Shown here one piece after another: positions 17,304 to 25,843 of a stretch of DNA of 64,000 nt. Position 1 is the first letter of the stretch. Every line of letters begins with the position of its first letter. The DNA lies in NCBI RefSeq assembly GCF_000376225.1, contig NZ_AQXL01000126.1:20561-84560 (forward strand). The letters run 5' to 3'. The position numbers were made by a program, and so were the translations under genes. This DNA is from Effusibacillus pohliae DSM 22757. Lineage in GTDB: Bacteria > Bacillota > Bacilli > Tumebacillales > Effusibacillaceae. The notes under the pieces were generated by a model, which was given only the letters and a program-made list of their open reading frames with translations, made no database searches and was not told the origin of the DNA.

Positions 17304-17332
17304 GCCTTGCCTGATTGGGTAAGGCTTTTTTT
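17304..17332 (+). terminator. Terminator of the tRNA cluster
   Basis: GCCTT-GCC pairs with GGT-AAGGC and is followed by seven T residues. It also faces the 3' end of the LysR gene. Confidence 0.75.
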
Positions 17333-17346
17333 GATGGTCCGGACCC

Positions 17347-18261
17347 TCATGCAGAGGGCGTTGCCACTTCCAGAGACGAATGAAAATTGGAAGACAGGGT
17401 GAGATTGACGAATTCTTTCATTGCTCGCGACTGAAACTGCCCTTTTTTCCAGATCACCGAAAACTCCCTGGTAAACGAATGACCGCGTACTCGCACGACG
17501 GACAAAGTCCCCAGCCTTAACTCCTTTTGGATACTCCATTTCGAGATGAATGAGACGCCGAGTCCGGCTTCCACCGCTTCCTTGATCGCTTGCGTCGAAC
17601 CAAACTGAATTTCCCGCTTCGGTTGAAACTCCAGTTTGCGGAACACTTCCTCAACGACAAACCGGGTGCCCGAGCCGGCTTCCCGAATAATAAACGTTTC
17701 ATCGGCCAATTCGGCCGTTTCGATCTCTTTGCCCGACGCGAGTCGGTGGGAAGCGGGCACGATCAGCACCATTTCATCCTGCAAAAATGGGGTGATGATC
17801 AGATTCGCCGGGTTGACCGGTCCTTCCACCAGTCCCACATCGATCCGGTTGTTCAGCGTGTTGTCGGCAATCACTTCCGTGTTGCCGATCGACACTGCGA
17901 CTTCCACATTCGAAAACTGCCGCGTAAACACGGACAGCAGCCGCGGAAGCACATACTCGCCGATCGTCAGCGACGCCCCGATGATCAGTTTGCCTGTCAC
18001 AAGTCCCATCAGATTGTTGATCGCCTGCCGGGCTTCCTGGTGCAATTGCAGGATCTGCACCGCATAGTCATAGAGGATTTCTCCCGCTTGTGTCATTTCC
18101 ACTTTTTTGCTGCTGCGTTCGAACAATTTCACGCCGTAATATTCTTCCAGTGAATGGATCTGTTGCGAAACGGCCGGCTGCGTCAGATTAAGCGCTTCCG
18201 CCGCGCGCGAGAAATTTTTTTTCTCGACGACGGTGACAAACACCAACAGTTGAAACTGCAA
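17347..18261 (-). CDS. LysR-family transcriptional regulator (CysL/YwfK-like)
   Basis: A 304-residue LysR regulator. N-terminal HTH: NFSRAAEALNLTQPAVSQQIHSLEEYYGVKLFERSSKKVEMTQAGE; effector domain begins near residue 90 with GKLIIGASLTIGEYVLPRLL, a CysL/CbbR-like text. The frame is open further upstream; TTG at 18261 (MQFQLLVFVTVVE) with GGGGTG five bases before gives the usual LysR length. ATG at 18297 is an alternative. It is divergent from the LysM-CAP gene, a common target arrangement, but the ligand is unknown. Confidence 0.87.
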   Translation of the reverse strand: MQFQLLVFVTVVEKKNFSRAAEALNLTQPAVSQQIHSLEEYYGVKLFERSSKKVEMTQAGEILYDYAVQILQLHQEARQAINNLMGLVTGKLIIGASLTIGEYVLPRLLSVFTRQFSNVEVAVSIGNTEVIADNTLNNRIDVGLVEGPVNPANLIITPFLQDEMVLIVPASHRLASGKEIETAELADETFIIREAGSGTRFVVEEVFRKLEFQPKREIQFGSTQAIKEAVEAGLGVSFISKWSIQKELRLGTLSVVRVRGHSFTREFSVIWKKGQFQSRAMKEFVNLTLSSNFHSSLEVATPSA

Positions 18262-18434
18262 GGGAACACCCCGATTCCTCCGAGTACTTGCTTCCATTGT
18301 ACCCGATTGGGATACGCTTTTTTTGCAAAGTTTGTTGCTGTTCCTTGACCTAAATTTACCATAGTTTTCGGGCATATGTCAGTACAACAATATGTACGAA
18401 AAGAGTCTTCAACAAAATTGGAGGAGGTCATTCG

Positions 18435-19055
18435 ATGAAGCGATGGATCGCGGCTGTGCTGGTCGTCCTGTCCGCGCTGTTCACCGGACAACCGGTGTTC
18501 GCCGAACAGGCGCCCTTTCCGTACACCGTCCAACCGGGGGACACTGTCTGGCGGATCGCTCAGCGGTTTGAGGTTGGCATGGACGACATAATCGGACAAA
18601 ACAGGCTGAAAAATCCGGATCTGATCTATCCCGGCCAGCGGTTGCTGATCCCGCGGCTCGATCCGAAAGTGAAAAGTTTTGAACAGCGCGTCATCCAGCT
18701 GACCAACCAGGCGCGGACGGCGCAAGGGTTGAAACCGCTGAGGTCGAATTGGGAGCTGTCGCGAATGGCCCGCCACAAATCGGAGGATATGCGGGATCGC
18801 GGATACTTTTCCCATCAAAGCCCCACGTACGGGTCGCCGTTTGATATGATGCGCGCATACGGAATTCCGTACCGGGCGGCCGGAGAAAATATTGCTGCGG
18901 GACAGCCAACGCCGGAAGAAGTGGTGAAAGCGTGGCTCGCTTCGCCGGGGCATCGGCGCAACATTATGAACCCCGCCTACACCGAAATCGGTTGCGGCGT
19001 CGCATTCGGCGGCAGCATGCGTATCTACTGGTCGCAGGAGTTCATCATGCGCTAA
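18435..19055 (+). CDS. Secreted LysM-CAP domain protein (YkwD-like)
   Basis: A 206-residue exported protein. Signal peptide at residues 1-23 ending PVFAEQ; one LysM domain (YTVQPGDTVWRIAQRFEVGMDDIIGQN...PGQRLLIP) at about 30-75 binds peptidoglycan; a CAP/SCP domain from about 85 carries QRVIQLTNQARTAQGL, HKSEDMRDRGYFSHQSP, GENIAAG, WLASPGHRRNIMNPAYTEIGCGVA. Such proteins occur in spore coats (SafA/YkwD-related) and on cell walls. Ribosome site TTGGAGGAGG before ATG 18435. Function of CAP domains here is not established. Confidence 0.9.
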   Translation: MKRWIAAVLVVLSALFTGQPVFAEQAPFPYTVQPGDTVWRIAQRFEVGMDDIIGQNRLKNPDLIYPGQRLLIPRLDPKVKSFEQRVIQLTNQARTAQGLKPLRSNWELSRMARHKSEDMRDRGYFSHQSPTYGSPFDMMRAYGIPYRAAGENIAAGQPTPEEVVKAWLASPGHRRNIMNPAYTEIGCGVAFGGSMRIYWSQEFIMR

Positions 19056-19150
19056 GCGGAAAAATCCGCGAATGCCTATCGAACATTCCTCCCTTCCTTC
19101 ATAAATTGATACCAAACGATGCTTGTATCAAACAAGGGGAGGAACAAACG

Positions 19151-19438
19151 ATGGTATCCGGACTCTTGCTGTACGCTCTTTGGCTGGTGTTGGCGGCGAT
19201 CGGTCTGAATGTGTTGCTGGGCGTCATCCGGGCATTCATAGGGGGATCGTTTGATCTGGGCACATTCACCAATTTCCTCAAATCGGGCATCCTGTACAGC
19301 GTACTGCCGCTGTTGGTGATTGCCTACATGATGCCGATGGATCCGACCGGCTGGCTACTGCAGATCGCTTATTACGCCGGGGCGCTGGGCATCTTCCTGA
19401 AATATCTGGTCGATCTGCTGCAAAAACTGAAAAAATGA
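19151..19438 (+). CDS. Small membrane protein, 95 aa
   Basis: Starts MVSGLLLYALWLVLAAIG and has two to three hydrophobic helices with a short amphipathic region and a KLKK tail. Resembles phage-holin-like or small hypothetical proteins of Bacilli in size, but no family is recognised. ATG at 19151 follows AGGGGAGGA; the longer frame upstream overlaps the CAP gene out of frame. It has its own strong terminator. Confidence 0.7.
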   Translation: MVSGLLLYALWLVLAAIGLNVLLGVIRAFIGGSFDLGTFTNFLKSGILYSVLPLLVIAYMMPMDPTGWLLQIAYYAGALGIFLKYLVDLLQKLKK

Positions 19439-19450
19439 GCGTCTGCCAGG

Positions 19451-19506
19451 ACGAACATTGCGCGCAGGGGTGCACTCCCCTTCCCTCGCAATGTTCGTTC
19501 TTTTTG
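19451..19506 (+). terminator. Long-stem terminator
   Basis: ACGAACATTGCG pairs perfectly with CGCAATGTTCGT around a 24-base loop, then CTTTTTG. The 10-mer ACGAACATTG recurs at 19621-19630. Confidence 0.8.
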
Positions 19507-19572
19507 TTTCATTTTCTGCGGTACGGGTTATGAATGAATCAAACGGCAGCGGCATAGCGTACTACCAAAGGG

Positions 19573-19656
19573 AAGGGACTCCGGATGCGTGTCCAAAGGC
19601 CTACAAAGCGGAGGGGGGAAACGAACATTGGCTGTAAATTCCATCCAGAGTCCCTT
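19573..19656 (+). ncRNA. Candidate structured RNA (long closing stem)
   Basis: AAGGGACTCCGGATG (19573-19587) pairs with CATCCAGAGTCCCTT (19642-19656), 14 of 15 pairs, enclosing 54 bases, followed by GCAGTTTTTC. It sits in a 335-base gene-free gap before the 19774 gene. No known riboswitch consensus matched. It could be a leader element or a small RNA ending at the T-tract. Confidence 0.35.
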
Positions 19657-19773
19657 GCAGTTTTTCACTTTTAAAAGTAGACTGAAAAAAGGAAAACTCT
19701 ATATGGAGATACTGGCGGGACTACCTTTTATTTCAGGCCGCTTGTCACGGAAGGCCGTTAGGAGGAATGAACG

Positions 19774-20007
19774 ATGTTTCAGTGTCCGGTATGTGGCGAA
19801 CTGATGGAGATCCTCACCAACTATCATTGCATGGCAAAGCATCACCTGACCAAAAAGGAACTGGTGGAAAAATACGGCGCTCCGAAATATGTATCTCCAA
19901 CGATGAGTCGGGAAGTGCAAAATTGGATTCGTGAATCGACGATAATCACCCGCATGGATTTCGATATTGCGCAAGCGGCTGTGAGAAGCCAGCTGCGCCG
20001 CGGATAA
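19774..20007 (+). CDS. Small Zn-finger-like hypothetical protein, 77 aa
   Basis: Begins MFQCPVCGELMEILTNYHCMAKHHLTKKELVEKYG: CPVC followed by spaced Cys/His residues (C..H..H) looks like a zinc finger, then a helix-rich basic tail. ATG at 19774 follows TTAGGAGGAATG. The LTKKELVEKYG segment recalls MucR/ROS-like C2H2 proteins of Bacilli, which is only a resemblance. A moderate terminator follows. Confidence 0.7.
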   Translation: MFQCPVCGELMEILTNYHCMAKHHLTKKELVEKYGAPKYVSPTMSREVQNWIRESTIITRMDFDIAQAAVRSQLRRG

Positions 20008-20020
20008 AGGCAAACAACCG

Positions 20021-20050
20021 GGCCCTGTCTCCAGTTTGAGCAGGGTCTTT
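20021..20050 (+). terminator. Probable terminator
   Basis: GGCCCTG and CAGGGTC arms around 13 bases, followed by TTTC. T-tract is short. Confidence 0.45.
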
Positions 20051-20133
20051 CAAATTTTGGCGTGTGGATTGATTTTCCTGCATACATATGACCATACTAA
20101 AATTGTGCTGGTTCGATCACCTTTAAGGGGACG

Positions 20134-21429
20134 GTGTGCAAGTTGCTGAATTTTGTTTCAGAACTGCAGAACGGTATTCATGTACATGTGCTGCCGACTT
20201 CCAAATTCAAGCTGAATACAATCGTTGTCACATTTCATACCGATCTGGAGGCAGCGAAAGTGACCTCACAGGCGATGCTGCCGCATGTATTGCTACGCGG
20301 TTCGCAGCAGCATCCGACCGCCGAGTCGATCCAGTTGGCGCTGTCCGATCTGTACGGGGCGACGCTGGCCGGAACGGTCTCGAAGAAAGGAGAACGGCAG
20401 ATCGTCGAATTCCTGTTCAAGATCGCCAACGAAACGTACCTCAAGCAAGCGGAGCCGCTGTTGGAAAATGGATTTTCCCTGCTGGCGGAAGTCCTGTTTC
20501 AGCCGGTGCAGGAAGCGGGCGGTTTCAAGCCTGATTTTGTGGAAAAGGAAAAAGAGCAGCACGCGAAACGGATCGACTCGCTGCTCGACGACAAAATCGT
20601 CTATGCGGCCGAACGCTGTCTTGAGGAAATGACAAAAGGCGAACGGTTTTCGATCCCGAAACTCGGCCGCAAGTCGGACCTGGCTGGGATCGACGGGAAA
20701 AATCTGTTTTCCGTTTACCAGGAGCTTGTGCAGACGGCGCCGATGCACGTGTATGTGGTGGGAAATGTGCAGCCGGAACAGGTGATCGCTCTCGTGCAGA
20801 AGTATTTTCCGCAGACCCGGACGCCCAGAACCGAACTGTTGCCGACGCAAACGGACGTGCGGCCGCAGCAGGTGAAAGAGATCGTGGAGCGGCTGGATGT
20901 CAACCAGGGAAAATTGAACATCGGCCTGCGCACGAAAGTCACCCATGCGGACGATACATATCCCGCTTTGTTGATGTACAACGGAGTTCTCGGCGGTTTT
21001 CCGCACTCGAAGCTGTTCGTCAATGTACGGGAAAAAGCGTCGCTCGCCTATTACGCGTCCAGCCGACTTGAATCCTACAAAGGAATCCTCTACATCCAAT
21101 CGGGCATCCAGATCGAAAACTATGAGAAAGCGCTGGAGATCATCAAAAAGCAGCTGGAAGAGATGAAAAACGGAAACATCACCGACACGGAACTGGAGTT
21201 CACGAAAAACGGCCTGATCAACTCGTTCCGTACCATTCTCGATTCACCGGAGAATTTGGTCGACATCCACACCGGCGGTCTCGTGTCCGGCCGGCAGCGG
21301 ACGGTCGAGGAACTGATCCGGCTTGTCCAACAGGTGACAAAACAAGAGGTTGTGCAGATCGCAAACCAGGTGCAGTTGGATACGGTGTATTTTTTGCGCG
21401 ACAAGAAAGAGGTGGCGGCCCATGCGTGA
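20134..21429 (+). CDS. ymfF: M16-family peptidase-like protein YmfF (YfmF), apparently without the zinc motif
   Basis: A 431-residue pitrilysin-fold protein, the usual first member of the YmfF-YmfH pair in Bacilli, annotated in databases as EF-P 5-aminopentanol modification-associated. The N-terminal domain has ...VTSQAMLPHVLLRGSQQHPTAESI where active members carry HxxEH, so the zinc site is missing, as is normal for this subunit. The C-terminal domain keeps VREKASLAYYASSRLESYKGILYIQSGI. GTG start at 20134 lies five bases after AAGGGG. It overlaps ymfH by eight bases. Confidence 0.88.
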   Translation: MCKLLNFVSELQNGIHVHVLPTSKFKLNTIVVTFHTDLEAAKVTSQAMLPHVLLRGSQQHPTAESIQLALSDLYGATLAGTVSKKGERQIVEFLFKIANETYLKQAEPLLENGFSLLAEVLFQPVQEAGGFKPDFVEKEKEQHAKRIDSLLDDKIVYAAERCLEEMTKGERFSIPKLGRKSDLAGIDGKNLFSVYQELVQTAPMHVYVVGNVQPEQVIALVQKYFPQTRTPRTELLPTQTDVRPQQVKEIVERLDVNQGKLNIGLRTKVTHADDTYPALLMYNGVLGGFPHSKLFVNVREKASLAYYASSRLESYKGILYIQSGIQIENYEKALEIIKKQLEEMKNGNITDTELEFTKNGLINSFRTILDSPENLVDIHTGGLVSGRQRTVEELIRLVQQVTKQEVVQIANQVQLDTVYFLRDKKEVAAHA

Positions 21430-22711
21430 AATTCGATACGACCAATTGCAGGAAACATTGTATTACGAGCAGTTGGACAACGGACTAGAGGTCTACATCC
21501 TGCCGAAACCGGAGTTTCAACAGGCGTTTGCCACATTTTCCACCAAATACGGATCGATCGATCGCGAGTTTGTGGTGCCGGGCCAAAATCAGCAGATCGT
21601 TGTGCCGGACGGGATTGCCCATTTTCTCGAACACAAAATGTTTGAGGAGGAAGACGGCGATGTCTTTCGCGATTTTGCAAAATATGGCGCATCCGCCAAC
21701 GCGTTCACCACGTTTGACATGACCACCTACCTGTTTTCTGCCACCGATCACCTGAAAGAGAATCTGGAGATCCTGCTTGATTTTGTCCAGCGGCCATACC
21801 TGACGGACGAGAACGTGGAGAAGGAAAAGGGCATCATCGGCCAGGAAATCCGTATGTATGACGACAATCCGGACTGGCGTTCCTATTTTGGCGTGTTGCA
21901 GGGGCTGTTCCAGGAACATCCGATCCGCATCGACATCGCCGGGACGGTCGAAAGCATCGGAAAAATCACGAAGGAATTGTTGATGGACTGCTACAGGACA
22001 TTTTACCACCCGAGCAACATGCTGCTGTTTGCGGTGGGGCCTTTCAATCCGCAGGAAGTCATCCGGCTGGTGGCCGACAATCAGGCACGCAAACAGTTTT
22101 CGCCGCAAGGCGAGATTATCCGCAAATACCCGCAGGAGCCGGCGGAAGCGGCGAAGCCAAGGGTGGAAACCCGCTTGTCCGTGTCAATCCCGCGCTGCCT
22201 GTTCGGTTTTAAGGAAGTGAATCCCGGGGTGTCCGGCCGGGCGCTGCTGGAGCGGGAGATGGCGACAGCTGTCGGGTTCGATGCACTGTTTTCGCGCAGC
22301 GCCGAGCTGTTTAACCGTCTGTTTAACGAGGGATTGATCGACAAAGGATTCAGTTGGGAGTATGAAGTGACGACCGGATACGGTTTCTCGGTGATCGGGG
22401 GCAATACGAAAGACCCTGACCGGATGATGGAGATCATCAACGAGGAGTTGGACAAGGTGCGCCGGCAGGGGATTCCGGCGGACGCGTTTGCGATGAGCCG
22501 CAAGAAATTGATCGGCAAGTTTCTCGAAGGAATCGATTCGCCGCGCTATATCGCCCGCAACTTCACTTCCTACAAGTTCAAGGACGCCGATTTCTTCGAT
22601 TCGATCACAGTGTTGGAGAAACTGACGCACGAGCAGGTAAACCGGCGGATAGCGGAGCATTTTCAACCGGCGGCGCAGACGGTGTCGGTTGTTCTGCCTA
22701 GTTCTCGGTAG
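21422..22711 (+). CDS. ymfH: M16-family zinc peptidase YmfH
   Basis: A 429-residue pitrilysin-family protein with the inverted zinc motif HFLEHKMFEE (about residues 65-74) and the downstream acidic ligand region NVEKEKGIIGQEIRMYDDNP. It should form the catalytic half of a heterodimer with YmfF. ATG at 21422 lies inside the end of ymfF and follows GAGGTGG, so the two are translationally coupled. The open frame extending back to 21350 is a shadow of ymfF. Physiological substrate unknown. Confidence 0.9.
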   Translation: MREIRYDQLQETLYYEQLDNGLEVYILPKPEFQQAFATFSTKYGSIDREFVVPGQNQQIVVPDGIAHFLEHKMFEEEDGDVFRDFAKYGASANAFTTFDMTTYLFSATDHLKENLEILLDFVQRPYLTDENVEKEKGIIGQEIRMYDDNPDWRSYFGVLQGLFQEHPIRIDIAGTVESIGKITKELLMDCYRTFYHPSNMLLFAVGPFNPQEVIRLVADNQARKQFSPQGEIIRKYPQEPAEAAKPRVETRLSVSIPRCLFGFKEVNPGVSGRALLEREMATAVGFDALFSRSAELFNRLFNEGLIDKGFSWEYEVTTGYGFSVIGGNTKDPDRMMEIINEELDKVRRQGIPADAFAMSRKKLIGKFLEGIDSPRYIARNFTSYKFKDADFFDSITVLEKLTHEQVNRRIAEHFQPAAQTVSVVLPSSR

Positions 22712-22756
22712 CGCTGGGCTGCTGTTCCGTATAGTATAGATATGGGTTGGACCTAC

Positions 22757-22806
22757 GGGCGAAAAACGGGAGCCTTGACCGAAATCTGTAGAAGATGGTT
22801 TCGCCC
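22757..22806 (+). other. Possible RNA hairpin in the murC leader
   Basis: GGGCGAAA at 22757-22764 is an exact inverted match to TTTCGCCC at 22799-22806, with a 34-base loop, within the 204-base ymfH-murC gap. A TATAGT box lies just upstream (about 22729). No known riboswitch recognised. Confidence 0.3.
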
Positions 22807-22915
22807 TGATAAAAAACAAAAATCATAAGGATATCGGGGAAATCGCTCTTGTAAATTGGGTTTAAGCAGGGCAAACTATGGACAGATGATTCTAGGATTG
22901 GTGGAGGACAACGGA

Positions 22916-24259
22916 ATGCGGATTCATTTTACAGGTGTCAAAGGTTCGGGCATGAGTTCACTCGCTCAGATTTTCAAACTAAAAGGCCACGAGGTCACGG
23001 GAAGCGACGTGACGGAAACCTTTTTTACCGATAAGCTGCTGGAGCAGGCAGGTATTGAGGTGTTGCCGTTCCACCATGAGAATGTGCGGCAGGCGGACAT
23101 CGTATGCGCATCCGCCGCATACAGTCTGGCGCACGTGGAATTGCAGGAAGCGAGCAGACGGCAGATTCCGATCCTGACTTATCCGATGCTCCTGGGGGCA
23201 CTGACAAAGGAATACGAAACGATTCTGATCACCGGAACGCACGGCAAGACGACCACGACCGGACTGGTGGGGTCGCTCCTGGTGAATGCCGGCTTGGATC
23301 CGACGATCGTCGTCGGCTCTTATATTGAAACGCTGAAAAACAACGCGCGTTACGGGGCAGGCCGCCAACTGGTCGTGGAAGCCTGCGAATACAAACGGCA
23401 CTTCCTGCATTACGAGGGCAAGGTGATGGTGGTCACCAACATCGATTTTGACCATCCCGATTACTTCCAGGACATTCAGGACACGTTCAACGCTTTCCAG
23501 GAGTGTGCAGCGAAACTGCCGGAGGATGGGGCCCTGATCGTCTGCGGCGACAACCTGGCACGCAACCTGCAGGCGCCTTGCCGCGTCATCTCGTACGGTC
23601 TGTCGGAGGAAAACGACGTGTACGCGGTGAAGAAAGGGCCCGGCCAGTTCAAGGTATACGTCCACGGTGAACATCTGGGTGACATGACAACGCCGCTCCT
23701 GGGCGAACACAACATTCAAAACGCGTTGGCGATGGTCGCGGTCGGTTTGTATTACAACGTGCCGTTTTCCGTGATGCAGCGGACGCTGACCGGATATGTC
23801 GGGGTGAAACGGCGGCTGGAGCTGAAGGGGCAGCTCAACCAGCATCTGGTGTTTGATGACTATGCCCACCATCCGACGGAAATTCGCGTGACGCTGCATG
23901 CCGTCAAAGAAAGTTATCCGCACGCGAACGTCGTGTCGATTTTCCAGCCGCACACCTACACCCGCACGAAAAAGCTGCTGAGCGAATTCGCGCAATCGTT
24001 CCAGGCGGCCGACTGGGTGGTGCTGACCGACATTTTCGCGTCCGAACGGGAGAAAGAAAAACTGATCGACATCTCCGATCTGGTGGAAGAAACGAAAAAA
24101 CACCATCCGCGCGTCACGTACGTGCCGAAGGCGAAGCTGATCGACTGGCTGGAAGAGATGAGCCGGGTGGACGATGACCACGTGTTCCTCACGATGGGGG
24201 CCGGGGACATCTACAAAGAAGGGGAAAAAGTGCTGGAAAAACTGAAAATGTCTTCCTGA
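22916..24259 (+). CDS. murC: UDP-N-acetylmuramate--L-alanine ligase (MurC-type Mur ligase)
   Basis: ATP-dependent ligase adding the first amino acid to UDP-MurNAc in peptidoglycan synthesis; 447 residues. N-terminal Rossmann part MRIHFTGVKGSGMSSLAQIF...GSD; ATP loop TGTHGKTTTTGL near residues 103-114; VTNIDFDHPDYF; and the C-terminal domain LVFDDYAHHPTEI with FQPHTYTRTK. The acidic segment after the ATP loop reads EACEYKRHFL where most MurCs have EADESD, a variant that may mark a paralogue or subgroup. ATG at 22916 follows GGTGGAGG by eight bases; the frame from 22856 lacks one. Confidence 0.87.
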   Translation: MRIHFTGVKGSGMSSLAQIFKLKGHEVTGSDVTETFFTDKLLEQAGIEVLPFHHENVRQADIVCASAAYSLAHVELQEASRRQIPILTYPMLLGALTKEYETILITGTHGKTTTTGLVGSLLVNAGLDPTIVVGSYIETLKNNARYGAGRQLVVEACEYKRHFLHYEGKVMVVTNIDFDHPDYFQDIQDTFNAFQECAAKLPEDGALIVCGDNLARNLQAPCRVISYGLSEENDVYAVKKGPGQFKVYVHGEHLGDMTTPLLGEHNIQNALAMVAVGLYYNVPFSVMQRTLTGYVGVKRRLELKGQLNQHLVFDDYAHHPTEIRVTLHAVKESYPHANVVSIFQPHTYTRTKKLLSEFAQSFQAADWVVLTDIFASEREKEKLIDISDLVEETKKHHPRVTYVPKAKLIDWLEEMSRVDDDHVFLTMGAGDIYKEGEKVLEKLKMSS

Positions 24260-24268
24260 ATCCCGACG

Positions 24269-24298
24269 CCGATCCTGGCGGATCGGTTTTTTGTTTTT
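24269..24298 (+). terminator. Terminator after murC
   Basis: CCGATCC-TGGC-GGATCGG followed by TTTTTTGTTTTT. Confidence 0.8.
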
Positions 24299-24316
24299 GG
24301 CAGGGGAGATGAAACG

Positions 24317-25237
24317 ATGAAGCAGTGGTTCAAACGTCTGTCCGGCGCTGTTCTGGCGGTGGTGGTGGTGCTGGCCATCAGCGCTCCGACGCCGCAGACT
24401 TTCGCCGCCCAGTCGGATCAGTCGGCGCTTCTGTCGCCTGCGGACAAGATTCTCAACATCGCCCACCGCGGCGCCTCCGGTCATGCGCCTGAGCATACAC
24501 TGGCGGCTTACGAGAAGGCTGTCCAGATGAAGGCAGATTACATTGAAATCGATCTGCAGATGACAAAAGACGGCGTCCTGGTCGCGATGCACGATGAAAC
24601 GCTGGACCGTACCACCAACGGAACGGGGTACGTGAAAGACCATACGCTGGCGGAGATCAAACGGCTGGACGCGGGGTCCTGGTTCAATCGGAAACATCCG
24701 GACAAGGCCAACCCCACTTATGTCGGGTTGCAGGTTCCCACCCTGGAAGAGATTTTGCAGACATTCGGACCTGAGGGGCACTATTATATCGAGACAAAGG
24801 AACCGGGGTTGTATCCCGGCATGGAGGAGGAACTGCTGCGGATTCTGGCCAAATACAAACTGACTGGACAAGATGGCCGTCCGCCGGACGTCATCATCCA
24901 GTCGTTCAGCCCGCACAGCCTGCAAAAAATTCATCGGCTGAATCCGGCGATTCCGCTGATCCAGTTGATGTGGTACGATCCGGCAACACCGGGCAAAGCA
25001 ACGATCACCGATGCGGAGTTGAACCGGATCAAGCAATATGCGGTCGGCGTCGGGCCCAACTACCGCAAAATCGATCAGGCCTACGTGGTAAAAGTGCGCC
25101 GCCACGGATTGCTGATCCATCCGTACACGGTGGACGACGCAAAAGACATGAAGCGGCTTCTCGATTGGGGCGTGACCGGCCTGTTCACCGGCTATCCGGA
25201 CGTGTTGCGAGACGTGTTGAAAAGCGGGAAAGTATAA
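24317..25237 (+). CDS. glpQ: Secreted glycerophosphodiester phosphodiesterase GlpQ
   Basis: Hydrolyses glycerophosphodiesters (and, in Bacillus, teichoic-acid fragments) to sn-glycerol-3-phosphate outside the membrane. Signal peptide at residues 1-31 ending TFAAQ. The GDPD signature is present: NIAHRGASGHAPEHT (His near residue 51), EIDLQMTKDGVLVAMHDETLDRTTNGTG, and IETKEPGLYPG. The length (306) matches secreted GlpQ. GGGGAGATG-like ribosome site precedes ATG 24317. No terminator was seen after it; an AT-rich island begins there. Confidence 0.92.
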   Translation: MKQWFKRLSGAVLAVVVVLAISAPTPQTFAAQSDQSALLSPADKILNIAHRGASGHAPEHTLAAYEKAVQMKADYIEIDLQMTKDGVLVAMHDETLDRTTNGTGYVKDHTLAEIKRLDAGSWFNRKHPDKANPTYVGLQVPTLEEILQTFGPEGHYYIETKEPGLYPGMEEELLRILAKYKLTGQDGRPPDVIIQSFSPHSLQKIHRLNPAIPLIQLMWYDPATPGKATITDAELNRIKQYAVGVGPNYRKIDQAYVVKVRRHGLLIHPYTVDDAKDMKRLLDWGVTGLFTGYPDVLRDVLKSGKV

Positions 25238-25274
25238 GGAAGCAAATTTTTTTAAGCTAAGTTAGAATTTTTTA

Positions 25275-25304
25275 TTGACTGACGGATGTTATATACAATA
25301 TTAT
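25275..25304 (+). promoter_or_regulatory. Good promoter at the edge of the AT-rich island
   Basis: TTGACT, 18-base spacer, TATTAT. About 190 bases of transcribed sequence without an obvious gene follow, including AACAGGCTCGAAAGCTG. Confidence 0.45.
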
Positions 25305-25424
25305 CTAGTTGTACACAGTAGCTTGAACATGGATTCGGAAAGTAACAGGCTCGAAAGCTGAAGTAACCGCGTCATATTAAGGTTTATTGGTCATAAAAAG
25401 TTGTTAATTTTTTTGCGAAAAAAC

Positions 25425-25491
25425 TGGACACTGCATTCCTCTTGTCAAATGGTTAAAGCAACCTTACAAATAACCACGAGAGGAAGTGTCC
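25425..25491 (+). repeat. Imperfect inverted repeat, possibly an IS end or hairpin
   Basis: GGACACT-gca-TTCCTCTTGT (about 25427-25445) is matched by AC-g-AGAGGAA-GTGTCC (25476-25491). The repeat precedes a degraded basic ORF and could be an element end or a leader hairpin. Confidence 0.4.
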
Positions 25492-25499
25492 TTAGCAAC

Positions 25500-25843
25500 A
25501 TGGTAACACAGACATCGAACCATGCGCCAGAACAAAAAACACGCCGTGAACGCCGAATCGAAATCCTCCAGGAGCGTCGTCGGATCAAGAAGATCGTGAA
25601 GAAGCTGCGACCCGTCACCTTAAGCCAACTGTATCTACAGGGCCGGAACGCTCGTCGATCATCTGCTGGACTGTGCGTTCTCGGTTACACGCGTTTTCAG
25701 CACATGAATGCGCTACAGTCGGATCCCGGTTACCAGATCATCATCGGTATCCGACCGTTTTCCTGACGAAAGCACCTTCCGCGGCTTCTTGAGCAAGCTC
25801 TCCTGGAGCCATCTGATTCAGCTTGTCGCCCTGAATCGGCCTA
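25500..25843 (+). pseudogene. Degraded ORFs, possibly from a mobile element
   Basis: An ATG frame (25500-25766) gives a very basic start MVTQTSNHAPEQKTRRERR...KKIVKKLRPV, then text without recognisable domain. Just after it, another frame reads STFRGFLSKLSWSHLIQL and stops at 25851 or earlier; the LSWSH text faintly recalls DUF1016-type proteins. Neither is convincing as an intact gene. The 25238-25500 stretch holds only the promoter and repeat listed. Confidence 0.3.

Noticed and set aside
17099..17539. Minus-strand ORF containing AERVGFEPT
   Set aside because: That peptide is the well-known false translation of tRNA-Ser; the ORF crosses a tRNA gene.
19573..19656. 6S RNA, SRP RNA or c-di-GMP riboswitch
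   Set aside because: Hallmark sequences of each class were not found; kept as unclassified.
22979..25120. 713-aa minus-strand ORF over murC and glpQ
   Set aside because: His/Arg-rich shadow translation with no motif; both opposing genes are certain.
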